Shown one piece after another: positions 10,937 through 22,945 of a stretch of DNA of 64,000 nt (positions are counted from its first letter, which is position 1; each line of letters starts with the position of its first letter). The translations under genes were made by a program, and so were the position numbers. Source of the DNA: Elmis aenea. Taxonomy: Eukaryota; Arthropoda; Insecta; Coleoptera; Elmidae. Under the pieces are notes generated by a model that was not told the origin of the DNA, made no database searches, and worked only from the letters and a program-made list of their open reading frames with translations. Location of the stretch: assembly GCA_947652605.1 (NCBI GenBank), contig OX393581.1, forward strand, positions 32,110,788 through 32,174,787. The letters run 5' to 3'.

Positions 10937-11170
10937 GAAATTTGGCACAAGGAGGAAGAAACTTAGGAACTGCATCTTTCTCATCCCAGACGAACAGGAT
11001 TCGGCTCAATATACTGAATAACTCAGGAACTTACGTTTGGAGCTACTTGCTTTTTGCATGAATCGAAAAAGTTTTTTTTTTTTTTTGCACAAGATAAGAT
11101 TTATAACTCAAAACACACAAAAATTGGAGCTACCTTCTTTTTGCAGCATACCCTTCAATTAGCAACGATA

Positions 11171-12889
11171 TTATGTTGATTGGAAAGTTGATCATAATAA
11201 ACTATTTCATTTACCTTTCAAAATCAATAATTCTTATTACAAACACACATAGTATGACTTTATATACTTATACTTGTATGCTGCCAAATAATACTATTTG
11301 GATATTTTCTTAAAGAAGTCCTTATCAAAGTATGAAATCATTTACATGATTGAAAAGATGAGATTTACTATCTAATTTTGACAAAAAATGTTTTTAGTGT
11401 CATTAGTCGTAAAAGTTAAATAACGTCGATTTAAAGTAATTAAATATTTCGTATTAATTTTTGTTTTTATACGAAGATTGTTTTGCCTTTTAATAATGTA
11501 ATGCATAAGGAGCATTTTAGTATATAAAACAGATTATTAAGGTGACAGTGGCCTTTAAGGCACTTTATTTATGTAAGAAACGCAAACCAATCCAATTGTA
11601 TTACAAGTTTAGTTCATGATAGGTGTTTCAGCAAGCCTTTTCTACATAAATTTACTGAGGTTGTTTTTGTGATTGTTTTGTCGAGAACTTCTAGATATAT
11701 TGTCAACAACATCTCGCATATTAATATACATTTATGTGTGTAGCATTTTACTTTTAAAGCTTAAAGATAACTCCGAGTGGCATTAACATTGGTCATATTT
11801 TTATTACCGTTCGTTACTAATTATTCTTGTATACAATCGCAACATGAAGCGCACATTTTGCAGAGCAACTGTCATTCACATTGTGTGAAAACATCCGTTT
11901 CAAAATGAAATAGTGTAGTAAATTCATGAAATATTTATTATTCGCATCATTTGAATAACTCAATTCATGCATAATTAAAATTAGTTTATCGCATTTGGTT
12001 CATATCAACGTAAAATCATAAAAATGTGCAGGAAATTCTGCATAATCAAGTTACGCATTAGTTTTTATAAGCTACCTGAGTATATCTATTCTAATGTTGT
12101 TTCTGCATGAGTAAATAAAACACCAGTGTGTAATGTTATCTTTCTATCACAACTACACGTATATCTAGAATACTTAAGTAACCTTCGTTACCTTGCATAA
12201 CAGCGGCAAAAACTACGATCACAGTCGGAACCTTTAACACTGCAACTGAATTTAATTTTTCTATGTATTTTGTAAGAGCTAAACGACAGTAAAAAACGAA
12301 TGTTTAGTTTTTAATTTATATGCAGATTTATAAAGTACAAAAAAATATTTTTGCGAGATTTAAGATTTATAACACGAAATCTCCAATCTAAATTATGCAA
12401 AACCAACTGGATCTCAAAACGTACGTATTCAAATTTATATTCTTCAAAATAAACTACTTTCTTTCAGCTTTTTCAACATTATTCCAAGAATAGAACATAA
12501 ATCTGGGCTTATGTGCGCGATTTCTTCAGATTAAATTTATAAATATTTAAACGTTTTCATGCCTGCACGGTTGGCCATCACGTGAGATTACTCACTTGCA
12601 TCATATAGCAACAATATGAATTATTACCACAATTGAGGTTGTTACAGTTTGTTTAAAACAAGAATATGGTGGTGCAATACTTTTGTGCACTACGTTTTAT
12701 GATGTCAATAGCTCATCATTTTTAATTTGTTACTAATTGTTTATTTTAACTAAAACTTTACAAATCAACAGATCATTTGAAAGTTTTAATATACTCCTTT
12801 CACGGGACATTTTTTAAATAATTAGCTAATAGCAAAATAAATACACTGTATACAAAATGTAACGGACCTAACGGATCAATATCACAACT
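11171..12889. other. AT-rich DNA, nothing recognised
   Basis: No coding frame of note and no element ends that I can pair. Confidence 0.4.
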
Positions 12890-13500
12890 TGTGAAAACTT
12901 TACAAAATAAAGTTTTACATAAAAGTCGTTTGTAGTCATTTACTACATAACCTTAAATTATTTTCAACTATACATAGCGTTTTTTTTTGCGCAACGATAC
13001 GTCACTTTGTTTTTTTAAAAATAGAACACCCAGTATATTTTATAATTTTAGATGTAAATATGAATTCTCTTTCAAAAATATATAGGTTTTATGTATCTAA
13101 AATCAGTCGTTTTTGAATTATTTAAGTTTTTATAAAAATATTGTTAGAAGTAGAAGTCTAAAAATAATCATATTCACAACTTGGCTATGTGAGAACGAAT
13201 TCCTTTAAAACTTTGTAAGATAATAGTGTCAAAGTAATTCAGGTTTCGTTAAAATTTTAAAATAATACACAGGCTGTTCCTTATGCCCGGTTCATTTATT
13301 CAAACATAAAACACGAATAAGTCAGTTTTTTTAAGAATGGAACACCCTATATATTTTTACATTTTCTTATTAATAATGTAAATATCTTTAAAAACTATAA
13401 AGGTCAATTATGTCTAAGTCAGTATTTCTCGAGTTATTATGGTTTTCTTGATAACTTACAGAAACAAAGACAATATTTAAGAGAATTAAACTAGTAGGCT
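12890..13500. repeat. Half of a TACAGGGTG-type palindrome (family of 57758-59302)
   Basis: The segment CATTTACTACATAACCTTAAA and the following text parallel the left arm of the 57.8-kb palindrome, including GAACACCCAGTATATTTT, ACACAGGCTGTTCC and GGAACACCCTATATATTTT at the matching places. The opposite arm is missing, so only one half survives. Confidence 0.55.
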
Positions 13501-13978
13501 TTGAAAATATCTCGAAAATTTGTTTTAAATGTCAAATGCAACTATTTTCGTATTTTGACTGTATTTTGCATTGTTTTTATAATTAATTTTATTAAAACAT
13601 TGTTTTATAAAAAAAGGCATATGCATTATTTATTTATGGGACCAGTTCGAAACAAGAAACTAGAAAATCGTTTATTATATATTATGAAATAAAAGACCAC
13701 AAACTAATTTTATATAAAACTTTTTTTGTAAAGAGATACTGAACCGTTACGTTACTTTTTGCACACACTGTATAAAAATAACAATAAATATTTATTAACC
13801 TTTTTCGATAGTATATTGACTTTATTAATTTACTCGTTTTAATCTTTTAATTACTGTAAAATCTCGTTCATAAAACGCAGTCGTGTATAATAAGCATGCT
13901 TGATTTAGACCAATATTTCTGATTATACAGAAATTCGTGTTTAATACCCACAATAACTTTTCAAGATTTTATTAAGCT
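13501..13978. other. AT-rich DNA, nothing recognised
   Basis: A 63-codon frame at 13501-13692 has no domain. No repeat ends recognised. Confidence 0.4.
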
Positions 13979-14729
13979 CATCTAGTCAGTGGCGTAGCTA
14001 GAGTTTGTGCCACCCGGGGCGGCCCCTGAATTTGCCGCCCCTCTAAATAAGGGTGTCAAACTCCAGATCAACAAAAAAAAAAAAAAAATGCGCCGCAGGC
14101 GATTTTTTTAAATTTTAGATGTTCAAACGTGTTTTAATAATGCAAAGTTAGATAATGTAGAGTAAGTACTTTACCATCATCCAAAATTACAGTTTTACGG
14201 CAGAACCTTTTCTGATTTTTATTTGTTTTAATCAGATCGCCCCCATCTTCACGAAATTATTTTTAATAAGGGTAAAAACTTTCACTGATAGTTTCCATTT
14301 AGGTAAAGAAACACATCCAAAATATATTTAGCAATATTAGCCTTGCCTAGCCACGACCCCAAATATAATAAAAATTATAAAGGATTTTATATACCAGTAA
14401 AATTGCACTAATTATCACACACTTAGTTAGGCCAGTCGCGTACGACCGATATTTTATCACATACTTAAAAAAAAAAGATTGTGTTTACATACAAGTAATG
14501 AAAAATCGTACGTCTTTTTCTGGTGCCCTATGATTTGAAAGTTGTCTTACCACTGTTCGAAACTTTTGTACATCTCCATTTACAGATACCTACAAATAAT
14601 TGAACGAATGTTATTGCTATGCGACAATTGGTTAATATAAAAAGGGATTTATACCTCAAACCAAATGTTTGAAATATAACGGAAGTGAAATATCCCTGTT
14701 ACAATAGAATTTAAAACTGCATGGAATTT

Positions 14730-15020
14730 TTTTATTCTTGAGGCTTTCGCGGCCGTTATCCATAATACAATCTTGGTTTCCGGGTTTGGAACCGCGTCTT
14801 CTATATTTAGAAGTAGTTGACGTTTCGACCATTGTGTCTTGGTCTTTTTCAACAAATCCATCAAGCGGAACGCCACGCCTCCACAAGCTGGATATATAAA
14901 CCCAGCAACATCCCTCACAAATTAGTCGTTTTGAAAAAGACCAAGACACAATGGTCGAAACGTCAACTACTTCTAAATATAGAAGACGCGGTTCCAAACC
15001 CGGAAACCAAGATTGTATTA
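14730..15020. mobile_element. Foldback insert, possibly Penelope-like, with hammerhead-like cores
   Basis: The insert is bounded by a 12-bp direct duplication TGCATGGAATTT (14718-14729 and 15021-15032). The 29.5-kb hAT copy lacks it at the matching place (..AAACTGCATGG..), giving an empty site. It holds two inverted copies of a roughly 100-bp unit (about 14770-14855 and 14928-15018). Each has a TTGAAAA segment, a 5-bp stem GACCA/TGGTC, then GAAACGTC. That order resembles the hammerhead ribozyme core (CUGANGA, stem II, GAAA) carried near the ends of Penelope-like elements, with two substitutions in the first box. The family call is an inference. Confidence 0.55.
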
Positions 15021-15280
15021 TGCATGGAATTTAATGCCCAAAATGAATGAAATGTTTCATAATTTTATTCAATAGTTGGTACTCTATCATACATTTTATT
15101 ACTTGGAATTTCTGTCGTCACACAAGGGGGCGGGTTTTCAGTGTAGCCAGGTCGACGAGCCCGTTTTATCCTCCAACTTCGATAAGAATTTAATAGCGCT
15201 AGTGCCGGTACTGATTATTATATTTACTAATCCTTTATTACCCCGAGATTTTCATTTTTACCCCATTTGGGTAGACTAAA

Positions 15281-15358
15281 AGTGCCGCCCCAAAAAAAGT
15301 GCCGCCCCAAAAAAAGTGCCGCCCCAAAAAAAGTGCCGCCCCAAAAAAAGTGCCGCCC
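15281..15358. repeat. 17-bp tandem repeat
   Basis: Four full units of AGTGCCGCCCCAAAAAA and a partial fifth lie in the right subterminal zone of the hAT element. The second hAT copy has a single unit at the same place. Confidence 0.9.
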
Positions 15359-15408
15359 GGGGCGGTCCGACCCCCCCGCCCCCCCCTTGCTACGCTACTG
15401 CATCTAGT

Positions 15409-17118
15409 GTTGACGATTGAATGTCATTATTTTAACTAATTTTAGGGCTTAAAATAAAAATATTACAAACCTCCTAACCAAGCTTAATATCAAAACAGAT
15501 TGAAGACCAAAAGCGCTTTTACAGACCAAATCGATTAACTCCACTTTTTGTTTTTTTTTTAGATTTTATCGCCAAAGTACTTGATTGATGCAAAACTTTT
15601 TATATTTAAAATAAATGTAGGTTTATTAATGACCAAAAACATTTGTTCGTCAGAAAATAATCATTTTTTTTTCAGAAATACAATTTCTGGGAAATACTAT
15701 TTTATGCATTTTATACACCTGTAATAATATATTCTATGATGTTTATTTCAATTTAACTTAAAAAAGGAATTTTAGAAAAGGACTGTTTATCAATTTTCTC
15801 TTCTTTTTGGTTTGTGGAGCTAATAGATTTGGCCTGTGAACGGCTCAAATGCTTTTTGGCGATGTCTGAAACATAAGAAAATATCAATATCAAAATGACT
15901 TATTTTTTAGTACAAGGGTATAATGTGCACCCGAGTTTTAGGGGGCAAAAATAAGTAAAAATTGAGCGTGTATACGCGAGACTTTGCGGTAATACAGCGA
16001 TCATAAACTGAGCCTTGACTGTAATTGTAACAACTAAAAACCTTCAACTGTATACATTTTTACAATCAAAAATTTTAGCTTTGCGATGTAACAAAAAATG
16101 CGTAACAATAAAATTTCAACACCAACAAAAACTGTTTTTATTAATCGCATGAATTGATAGAGAAAATGTTACAAGGGTCAAATTTTAAATAGTCAAGTAC
16201 CTAAAATCGTTTCACACGTTCCAAAAAAGTACTGTTTTAAACCTGCTAAAAATATCGCACTATACTATAGGTATAGTGGATGTTTCTTATAATTTTCTTG
16301 TAAATATATGTATATAAATTATAAAAACAGAAATAATTGCCCCTACTTCTTATGTTTACGTTAGCGATTGATTAAGATTAATAATATTTATTTATTTTAC
16401 ATTTCCCCGTGAAAAAGCATCGAACATATTGTAAACATATTAAATTACAGATAACAATATACAACATTTTAAGTTAAATAGACAGAAATGTTGATATTTT
16501 TTTAACGTATGTTGAAAAAATTTGAACGCAGTAGCTGCAAAATTGAATATTATACAACTTTCTAAAAACGTAAATTTTGGTTAATTCAATTAAAATAAAA
16601 TTACAGTACGCTGCTGTTTGTTTACACAGCATAAATCATTATGTAAGATTAAGTAGTTTGCTATTTTTATAAAAATGTAATGATGGATATGACGTAATTT
16701 AATTGAATTATCGACTTTGAAGTCATTTATATACATGATTAATGTTTATTTCAAATTAAAGATTATAGGATTTCACTAATACTGTTTTATATAAGTTAAA
16801 CCAAGATATATTGATGTTTATTTGTAATAAATCAATAAACATGATTTTTATTAACTGATACTATATAAAAAAGATTTCAAACTGACGACTATTATATACT
16901 TATACAAATAAGTTTAATGAAAAATTATATGCAATTTCTAGCATTTATTTAAAGGCTCCTTCTAAAAAAAATTAATTAAAGCTATTAATGTTAAAAGTAT
17001 TTTACTCTAGGTATATTTTAATTAAAATTGTGTCAATTTTATTAATTTAAAAAAAGTACTATCAAATAAAAATTTCGAAAATTAACGAAGTGGATGTCAA
17101 AATGAGATCAACAGCTTA
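15409..17118. other. AT-rich DNA, nothing recognised
   Basis: No frame, splice-bounded segment or paired repeat could be supported in this stretch. Confidence 0.4.
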
Positions 17119-18902
17119 TACAGGCTGATTCATAAATATTGCGTAAAACTGCGGAAGGAGCTAATTTCTTATCAAAAATTAAGGGGGCTTTGAATATGAA
17201 GTTTTTCCCAAAACGTCTTCTTTCGGAGTTACACTTAATTAACAATAAAATTTTCATTTTGTTCCTCGAATTTGGAGATTTGTAGGATCATGACATTTAG
17301 TAGATGTTTTTAACATATTAAAAGGTTTTCTGTAGTAATATTGTCAATCATTTCTTCTTTACAAGGGGCTGAAATGTGCAACTCCTGTTGTTTTTTGTAT
17401 TAGAACTTTTTGGAGGGTTGAAACTTTGCAATTTCCTTTAAAAGCTTGATTTATTTAGAAATGTTATCATTCTTTATTTTTTGCAAAATCTACAGTTTTT
17501 GAGTAAAAAATAAAATAAGTGAAAATGCACCACCAAATAATCACGAAAATTCCTGTCAATTTTACTTAATATGTACAAACCGCCAAAATAAATTATTTAA
17601 TATTTTACTCAAAAACTAGGTTTAGCGAGAAAATTAGAGAATAAAAAGGTCTCTAAATAAAACAAGCTTTGAAAAAACATTTTTTAAATTGAAAATTTAA
17701 ACCTTCTAAAAACGTTTGATCAAAAAATCAACACGGCTTGCACTTTTTAGCCCTTGTAAAGATAGGAGACCATTAAAAATATTACCATAGAAAACCTTTT
17801 AATAAGTAAAAAAATTCTCCTACATTTCTCCTAATTTGGGAAATAATATGAAACCTTTATTTTACCCTTCACCCCATAAAGAGGTACCGGTAGAATGGGG
17901 CTACTTGGGACAGTTTCAACATTTGAAAGCGTGTACCACGTTCATTTTTTAATTAAAAACTTTGAATTTTTTTATGTAATTGGGTGAGGTGCCAATGAAC
18001 AATATTCTATATAAAAGAAAGAAATATATATATTTATAAGTACCAAAAAAAAAAACTTTCTGTCCCAAGTAATACTTAAGACCGGGCAACTTGGGACACA
18101 TATGAATTTCAGTAGTTTGACTTAAGTTTAGCCTAAAAAGTCCTACTTGGGACAGTTATATTATATTTTTTATATTAAATTGATCTTTCACAATTATCCA
18201 GCATGAAAAAAATTTCGAAAATAAAGAAAATAAAACTTTAATTCGCAGGTTACAAAAATTTTAAACTAAACGATATTTTGATTGGAAAAATTAAACAAAT
18301 TGTACTACCTCTGTTCAAAAATGATTGTCTCATTTGATCTGGAAGCAATTGAAACTGCTCGTAATTATTACGAGATATTTAGAAAGTAAAAAAGTTGTTT
18401 AAAGCAGGATTCAATATATTAATTGAACAAAAATTTTCACCAAAACGGATCATTTTTGAACAGACGTAGTATTAAATAAAAAAATGAGATTAGTTATTCA
18501 AGACTTAATATTAAATGTATATTTTCAGAACAAAAGTACAGGAGAAGTTTTAAACAGTTCTTAATTCGGCCATTTTAGATTAATTAAAAAAATGGATGTA
18601 ACAACTTACCTGCTTGTAGTAATTTCAGAAACTAATACGTTTTTTTAAGCTTATATGATACTTTTAAAACTCTACTAATCAACTTTAATTATCTCAAAAG
18701 TTGACAGTTGTAAACAAAATTTTTAGGTGGGAATATCATTTTGTCCCAAGTTACCCTACCGTCCCAAGTAGCCCTATTCTACGGTATGTCCGAAAAAAAA
18801 AAAACGTTTTAGGAAATAATGTAAGTATGTAAAAGATGCCCTTAATTTTCGATAAGGAATTACCTCCAGAACTTTTTCGCAATATTTATGAATCACCCTG
18901 TA
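17119..18902. mobile_element. TA-flanked palindromic element (TACAGGGTG type), family 1
   Basis: The left tip TACAGGCTGATTCATAAATA is mirrored by the right tip TATTTATGAATCACCCTGTA, with TA on both sides (17117-17118 and 18903-18904). The arms converge near 17540 and include mirrored GGGGCTGAAATGTGCAAC / GCACTTTTTAGCCC. The right arm is split by a separate TIR element (17887-18784). The same family is present at 37465-39314 and, much deleted, at 54114-54350. TA target sites and short CAGGGTG-like tips suggest Tc1/mariner mobilisation; no transposase is encoded. Confidence 0.75.
17887..18784. mobile_element. TIR element with GGGGCTACTTGGGAC ends, nested
   Basis: The left tip CCGGTAGAATGGGGCTACTT and right tip GTAGCCCTATTCTACGG are inverted. 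GTCCCAAGT motifs recur inside (about 18063, 18153, 18742). TA lies on each side (17885-17886 and 18785-18786). It interrupts the right arm of the 17.1-kb palindrome exactly where the related 37.5-kb copy reads on. No coding capacity recognised. Confidence 0.7.
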
Positions 18903-19140
18903 TATCAAACTAACAGCACTTCAGTTGTTTTTTTTTCGTATTCCTTTTTGGGATATTAAATTATATAGGATTTTGTGTTCTGATGTGAACAAATCGAACT
19001 TGCATGTGATTAAATAAAAATGCAATCTGCTCCTGTTTTTTACTTGGATAATTTTCAAAAAAAAGGACTGTAACAATAATCTAAATTATCCAAAAAGGAG
19101 TATTAAAAAGTAAATGGTTTGTATAACATACAAATTTTAC

Positions 19141-19253
19141 CTAAATTAGCGGGTGTAGCAGATTCTACAGTAAAACTAGTGTCGATGCGAACAAGACTAA
19201 CACCCACACGTCGAAGTTGTTCTATTTCAAAGACTTCTTGCGGTCTCTGAATT
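19141..19253 (-). CDS. Candidate 113-nt coding exon, function unknown
   Basis: The minus strand encodes IQRPQEVFEIEQLRRVGVSL then VRIDTSFTVESATPANL, framed by an acceptor (ATACTAG|A) and a donor (TTTAG|GTAAAA). It is entered in phase 2 and left in phase 1: 1 + 37 codons + 1 nt. CpG and balanced codon use stand out from the AT-rich surroundings, and the peptide is not low-complexity. The phrase ..VG.SLVRIDTSFTVES.. weakly recalls the start of a filamin-type Ig repeat, but that is only an impression. It shares its strand with the candidates at 5390-5725 and 52796, so it may be one exon of a long-intron gene. No transposon protein resembles it to my knowledge. Confidence 0.4.
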
Positions 19254-20271
19254 CTAGTATTCGATTATAAGCTTTAATTTATGTATTACAAGTAAGATAA
19301 TTGGCCAACATTTTGTAAAAATAAAAATTCCAGGTTACAGAATTATTAAATGTAACCTACTAATATCAAACCGTGTTAGGTCATAACCTACAAACTTATT
19401 GCAATATTTCATGTTCAACTTCAATGCTACGGTCAAGTGTCAAAAAAAGTGTTCTTGTTCGTGAAACTGAAATTTATTAATTGCTTACATAATAAATTTG
19501 ATTTTGCGCGCAGCTTTTATTGGGAATATAATATTTTAATGACATTTACATTAATAACTTTGAATATGCGGTATTCAGGTCACTTTTTGATTGAAATATA
19601 ATATTTTGACAAGTTATAAAATTCATTACAATTAATCTAGTTTCAATTTAACATTTACAATTTAATTTAAAACTAAATGTTGCTCATAATTATTTTAAAA
19701 TGTACACTTATGCATTAATTACTAGCCCCTATAATACAAATGGGATTAAATTGGTATATTGATATACTTTCTCTTGCACGTAATTAAATTTACATAAAAA
19801 ATATATTGGATGTTTTATTATTACGTAAAAGAACTTGCACTGTTGTTTAACATCTTTGTAAGTATTTAGCAACCATAATTCATTCTTAATACTTAATAGT
19901 CAGATTTACTATTTAAAACGAAGTTTGAGTATACGTACACATATATAAAGTATTAATACGGGAAAATTGGAAAAACCTAGTTTTAAATTGACGTTATATA
20001 AACAAGTATTTTTCTGAATTATTCATTATAATTTTTCGTTAAATGCACCTAAATTGTGCAGTTGGTGGTTTTACAAGAGCCACTAATTCTTAAAGTTTAA
20101 AAGTGCTATGCATGGGTAGATATGGATATAATTTACCACATTTCTGTCTTTATATTTAAATTAGCCTGTTTTCTGGCCAAGAATCAAAGTAAATATCTAC
20201 AACATTTTGCAGTACACAAATGAATTTATTAGTACTGGTTACCTTATTATTACAAAATTTTGTCAAATGTT
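19254..20271. other. AT-rich DNA, nothing recognised
   Basis: No supported feature. Confidence 0.4.
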
Positions 20272-20273
20272 TA

Positions 20274-21040
20274 TACAGGGTGGTCCACATAGAATGGCCA
20301 CTATTGGGATCTCGTAAACGGTAAGAGCTACAAAGAAGTTTAAATTGGAAAATTTGTTTTCCTTTCTGAGACCTATTCAGTGATACTTTAACGTTTTAAA
20401 AAAGTTTCATGGCAAACTAGATAATAAATCAAAATCAAAATAGGTATTTTTTAAAAATCGTTAATAACTCGGTTATACTTAATGATGTAAAAATATTTTT
20501 GGGGAAAAAGTTGTAGATTTTTTTACGCACTATAAAATGAAAACATTAATTTGTTTCAATATTGTTAAAATTCTTAGATAAATTACAAATTTGCATTTTT
20601 TCAAATGGATACCGTAGTTGGGCTATGACATAGAAAAGCATTTTTTTCCTTTTTTCAATAATATAAGGTTTAATGTAATTGTTTTGATATTTAAGCTGAA
20701 AACAAATAAAATTATTCAAAAAGTCCCTCTGAAGCTATAGGGTGCTACGATTTTAACCAATATTGAAACAAATGAGGGTTTCCATCTTACAGGGCATAAA
20801 AAAGCGATAACATTTTCCCCAAAAATATTTTTGTACCAAGTGTAACCGAGTTATTAACGGTTAAAAAAAAACGCCCATTTTGATTTTTGTTTATTATCTA
20901 GCGTGCCATGGAACTTTTTTATAACATTAAAGCATCACTGTATAGGTCTCAGAGAAACAGTTTGTCTAATTTAAACTTCTTGGTAGCTCTTACCGTTTAC
21001 GAGATCCCAATAGTGACCCTTCCACGTGAACTACCCTGTA
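20274..21040. mobile_element. TA-flanked palindromic element (TACAGGGTG type), family 2
   Basis: TACAGGGTGGTCCACATAG at the left and the mirrored ..GTGAACTACCCTGTA at the right, with TA on both sides. The arms share GATCTCGTAAACGGTAAGAG and its complement and meet near 20650. The frame at 20908-21108 is the right arm read by chance. Confidence 0.8.
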
Positions 21041-21444
21041 TATCAGTAAAATTGACGCACCTAAGATTATTAATTTGCACTAAATTGTTGTTTATTATTT
21101 ATGTATAAAAATTCATTATTTTGTAAACTCTTGTGTAGCTAGTTACATAATATTTCTGTTTTGTAACATTCCGCAGTCTTGTACAGTTTAATGAGTTTGA
21201 ATTACATATGTTTATATGTATGTATACTTAAGTTCAAGTTTCACAAAAAATAACCAGTGTAATGTTTCATAGAAAGTCACGTTCCGGAAAATTTAAAAAC
21301 AGCTTGAAACCAAGTCTTTAGATACCACGAAGTACTTGTTCATACGTACATAACGTAATACGATTAAATTAAAGTTTAATTAGAATAATTTTTGTTGTTT
21401 TTCGTACGATATTCATCTTCTAATATCGAGTTGCCTGACTACTA

Positions 21445-22516
21445 TACAGGGTGATCCACTTTTTTGTAGCAGAACTTTAACAGTCCATAGAAAAACTTAT
21501 TTTAAAGCGAATATTCCATATCAACATGGGTTCAAAAACGCTTCATTTTAAAGATACAGGGTGTTGAAATTTTCGAAAAAATATCGATAATGTTTAACCG
21601 TTTCTCAACCAGAAGATATATTTAAACCAAATTTAATATACAGCGTCACCTTAAAGATTTCCAAAATCGGTGAAAATTTCAAGTCCCACAAGCAACCAGT
21701 GGCGGAGTTGTGGGGTTCAGTTTCAATAAATTTTATAAAAAACCAGTACGGCCCTGTTTAAAATCAAACTCAAACTTGTTTTGGGGTAGAGCATTTTATT
21801 GTAAACATAAAGTGTCTCTTGAGTTTTCTTGGTATCTGCCACCGTTTGGCCCGAAATTTGGTTTATTTTACCATTTTCTCGAAAAATTTGCTTTTAAGTT
21901 CGATCTAAAAATATCGCGAAAAGCAGAAAATTGCAACTTGCAGAGTAAATGCTCATTAATCGTTAATTTAGCGGAACTTCTTTCCTTATTATTAGTATGT
22001 TCTGTTATTAAAAACTGCAAAAATCTTCTTTATTGCGAATATTAGCTATATTTTTAGATCGCAGGAGCAAATTTTTCGCGAAAATGGTAAAATAAATAAA
22101 ATTTCGCACCAAACGGTGGCGGATACCAAGAAAGCTCAAAAGACACTTTTTGTTGAGAATAAAATGCTCTTCCCAAAAACAAGTTCGAGTTTGATTTTGA
22201 ACAGGGCCGTACTAGTTTTTTATAAAATTGATTGAAACTGAACCCCCACAACTTCGCCACTGGTTGCTTGTGGAAATTTTCACCGATTGTGGTAACATGC
22301 TAACATGTAAGGTGGTGCTGTATACCAAATTTGGTTTAAATATATTTACTGGTTGAGAAACGGTTAAACATTATCGATATTTTTTCGAAAATTTCAGCAC
22401 CCTCTATCTTTAAAGTGGAGCGTTTTTGGACCTATATTGATATGGAATATTCGCTTTAAAATAATTTTTTCTATCGACTGTTAAAGTCCTGCTACTAAAA
22501 AGTGGACCACCCTGTA
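21445..22516. mobile_element. TA-flanked palindromic element (TACAGGGTG type), family 3
   Basis: TACAGGGTGATCCACTTTTT at the left and AAAAGTGGACCACCCTGTA at the right, with TA on both sides (21443-21444 and 22517-22518). The arms converge near 21980. Frames at 21710-22045 (plus) and 22054-22260 (minus) give near-identical peptides (FYKKPVRPC / FYKKLVRPC) because they are mirror images, so they are not genes. Confidence 0.8.
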
Positions 22517-22654
22517 TATCAAAAATGCTATTTTACGATTTCAAATCAAACTGTAGAAAATTGTTATACCCACCTTTTAACTAAGTAAATATGAGATTTC
22601 TGAGAAAAATTGAAGGAAAAACATAAAAGTATAGAATCAGAAACGAAATATATA

Positions 22655-22945
22655 GATACCAGTTGAAGAAGAAGCCGGTTGAAACAAAAATCCAATAAAG
22701 GCAGCTGAGTTGGTTGGGACACATATACAGAATGAAAGAAGGAAGGTTAACTAGAAAAGTCTACGAAGCAAGTCCACAAGAAAAACCAGAAGAAGCAGAT
22801 CCAGAACAAGCTGGCAAGACATAGTAAAAAACAGCAAAGGAAGAAACATTAAATAGGAAGATATGAAAAAATTAGTACAAAACAGGCAAGTGTGGAAAAC
22901 CAAAGTCAGTACAACTCAACAGTCCTACACCTCACGGTAGGTGGA
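22655..22945 (+). pseudogene. 3' fragment of a non-LTR reverse transcriptase
   Basis: Across shifting frames the plus strand gives LSWLGHIYRMKEGRLTRKVY EA, then RSRTSWQDIVKNSKGR and WEDMKKLVQNRQVWK. This is the C-terminal signature (RW.GH..RM..GR...K, GRPR..W.D) of insect endonuclease-reverse transcriptase proteins. Several stops and shifts interrupt it, and nothing upstream of this C-terminal region remains. Confidence 0.65.

Larger units (their letters stand above)
9302..11170. mobile_element. Decayed inverted-repeat element surrounding a retrotransposon
   Basis: The segment at 9302-9340 (TTGAAGGTTATGCTGTAAAA ...) is an imperfect inverted copy of 11127-11165 (GGAGCTACCTTCTTTTTGCA ...). Extra copies of the GGAGCTAC..CTTTTTGCA motif sit at about 9503 and 11041. 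The non-LTR fragment at 9681-10936 lies between them, so it may have inserted into an older foldback element. Similarity is only moderate by eye. Confidence 0.3.
13987..15400. mobile_element. hAT element with CAGTGGCGTAGC tips
   Basis: The tips CAGTGGCGTAGCTAG (13987) and CTTGCTACGCTACTG (to 15400) are inverted, and both continue into a GCCGCCC-rich subterminal zone. The flanks are a perfect 8-bp duplication CATCTAGT (13979-13986 and 15401-15408), diagnostic of hAT transposition. No transposase frame is visible. A second copy at 29255-29923 aligns with it across the body. The difference in size is explained partly by the insert at 14730-15020 and by the tandem array at 15281-15358. Confidence 0.9.

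Noticed and set aside
14649..15050. Overlapping frames sharing the peptide KKTKTQWSKRQLLLNIEDAV
   Set aside because: The shared peptide comes from the two inverted units of the foldback insert read from both sides, not from a gene.
21710..22260. Pair of frames with matching peptides on opposite strands
   Set aside because: Mirror arms of the palindromic element at 21445-22516.
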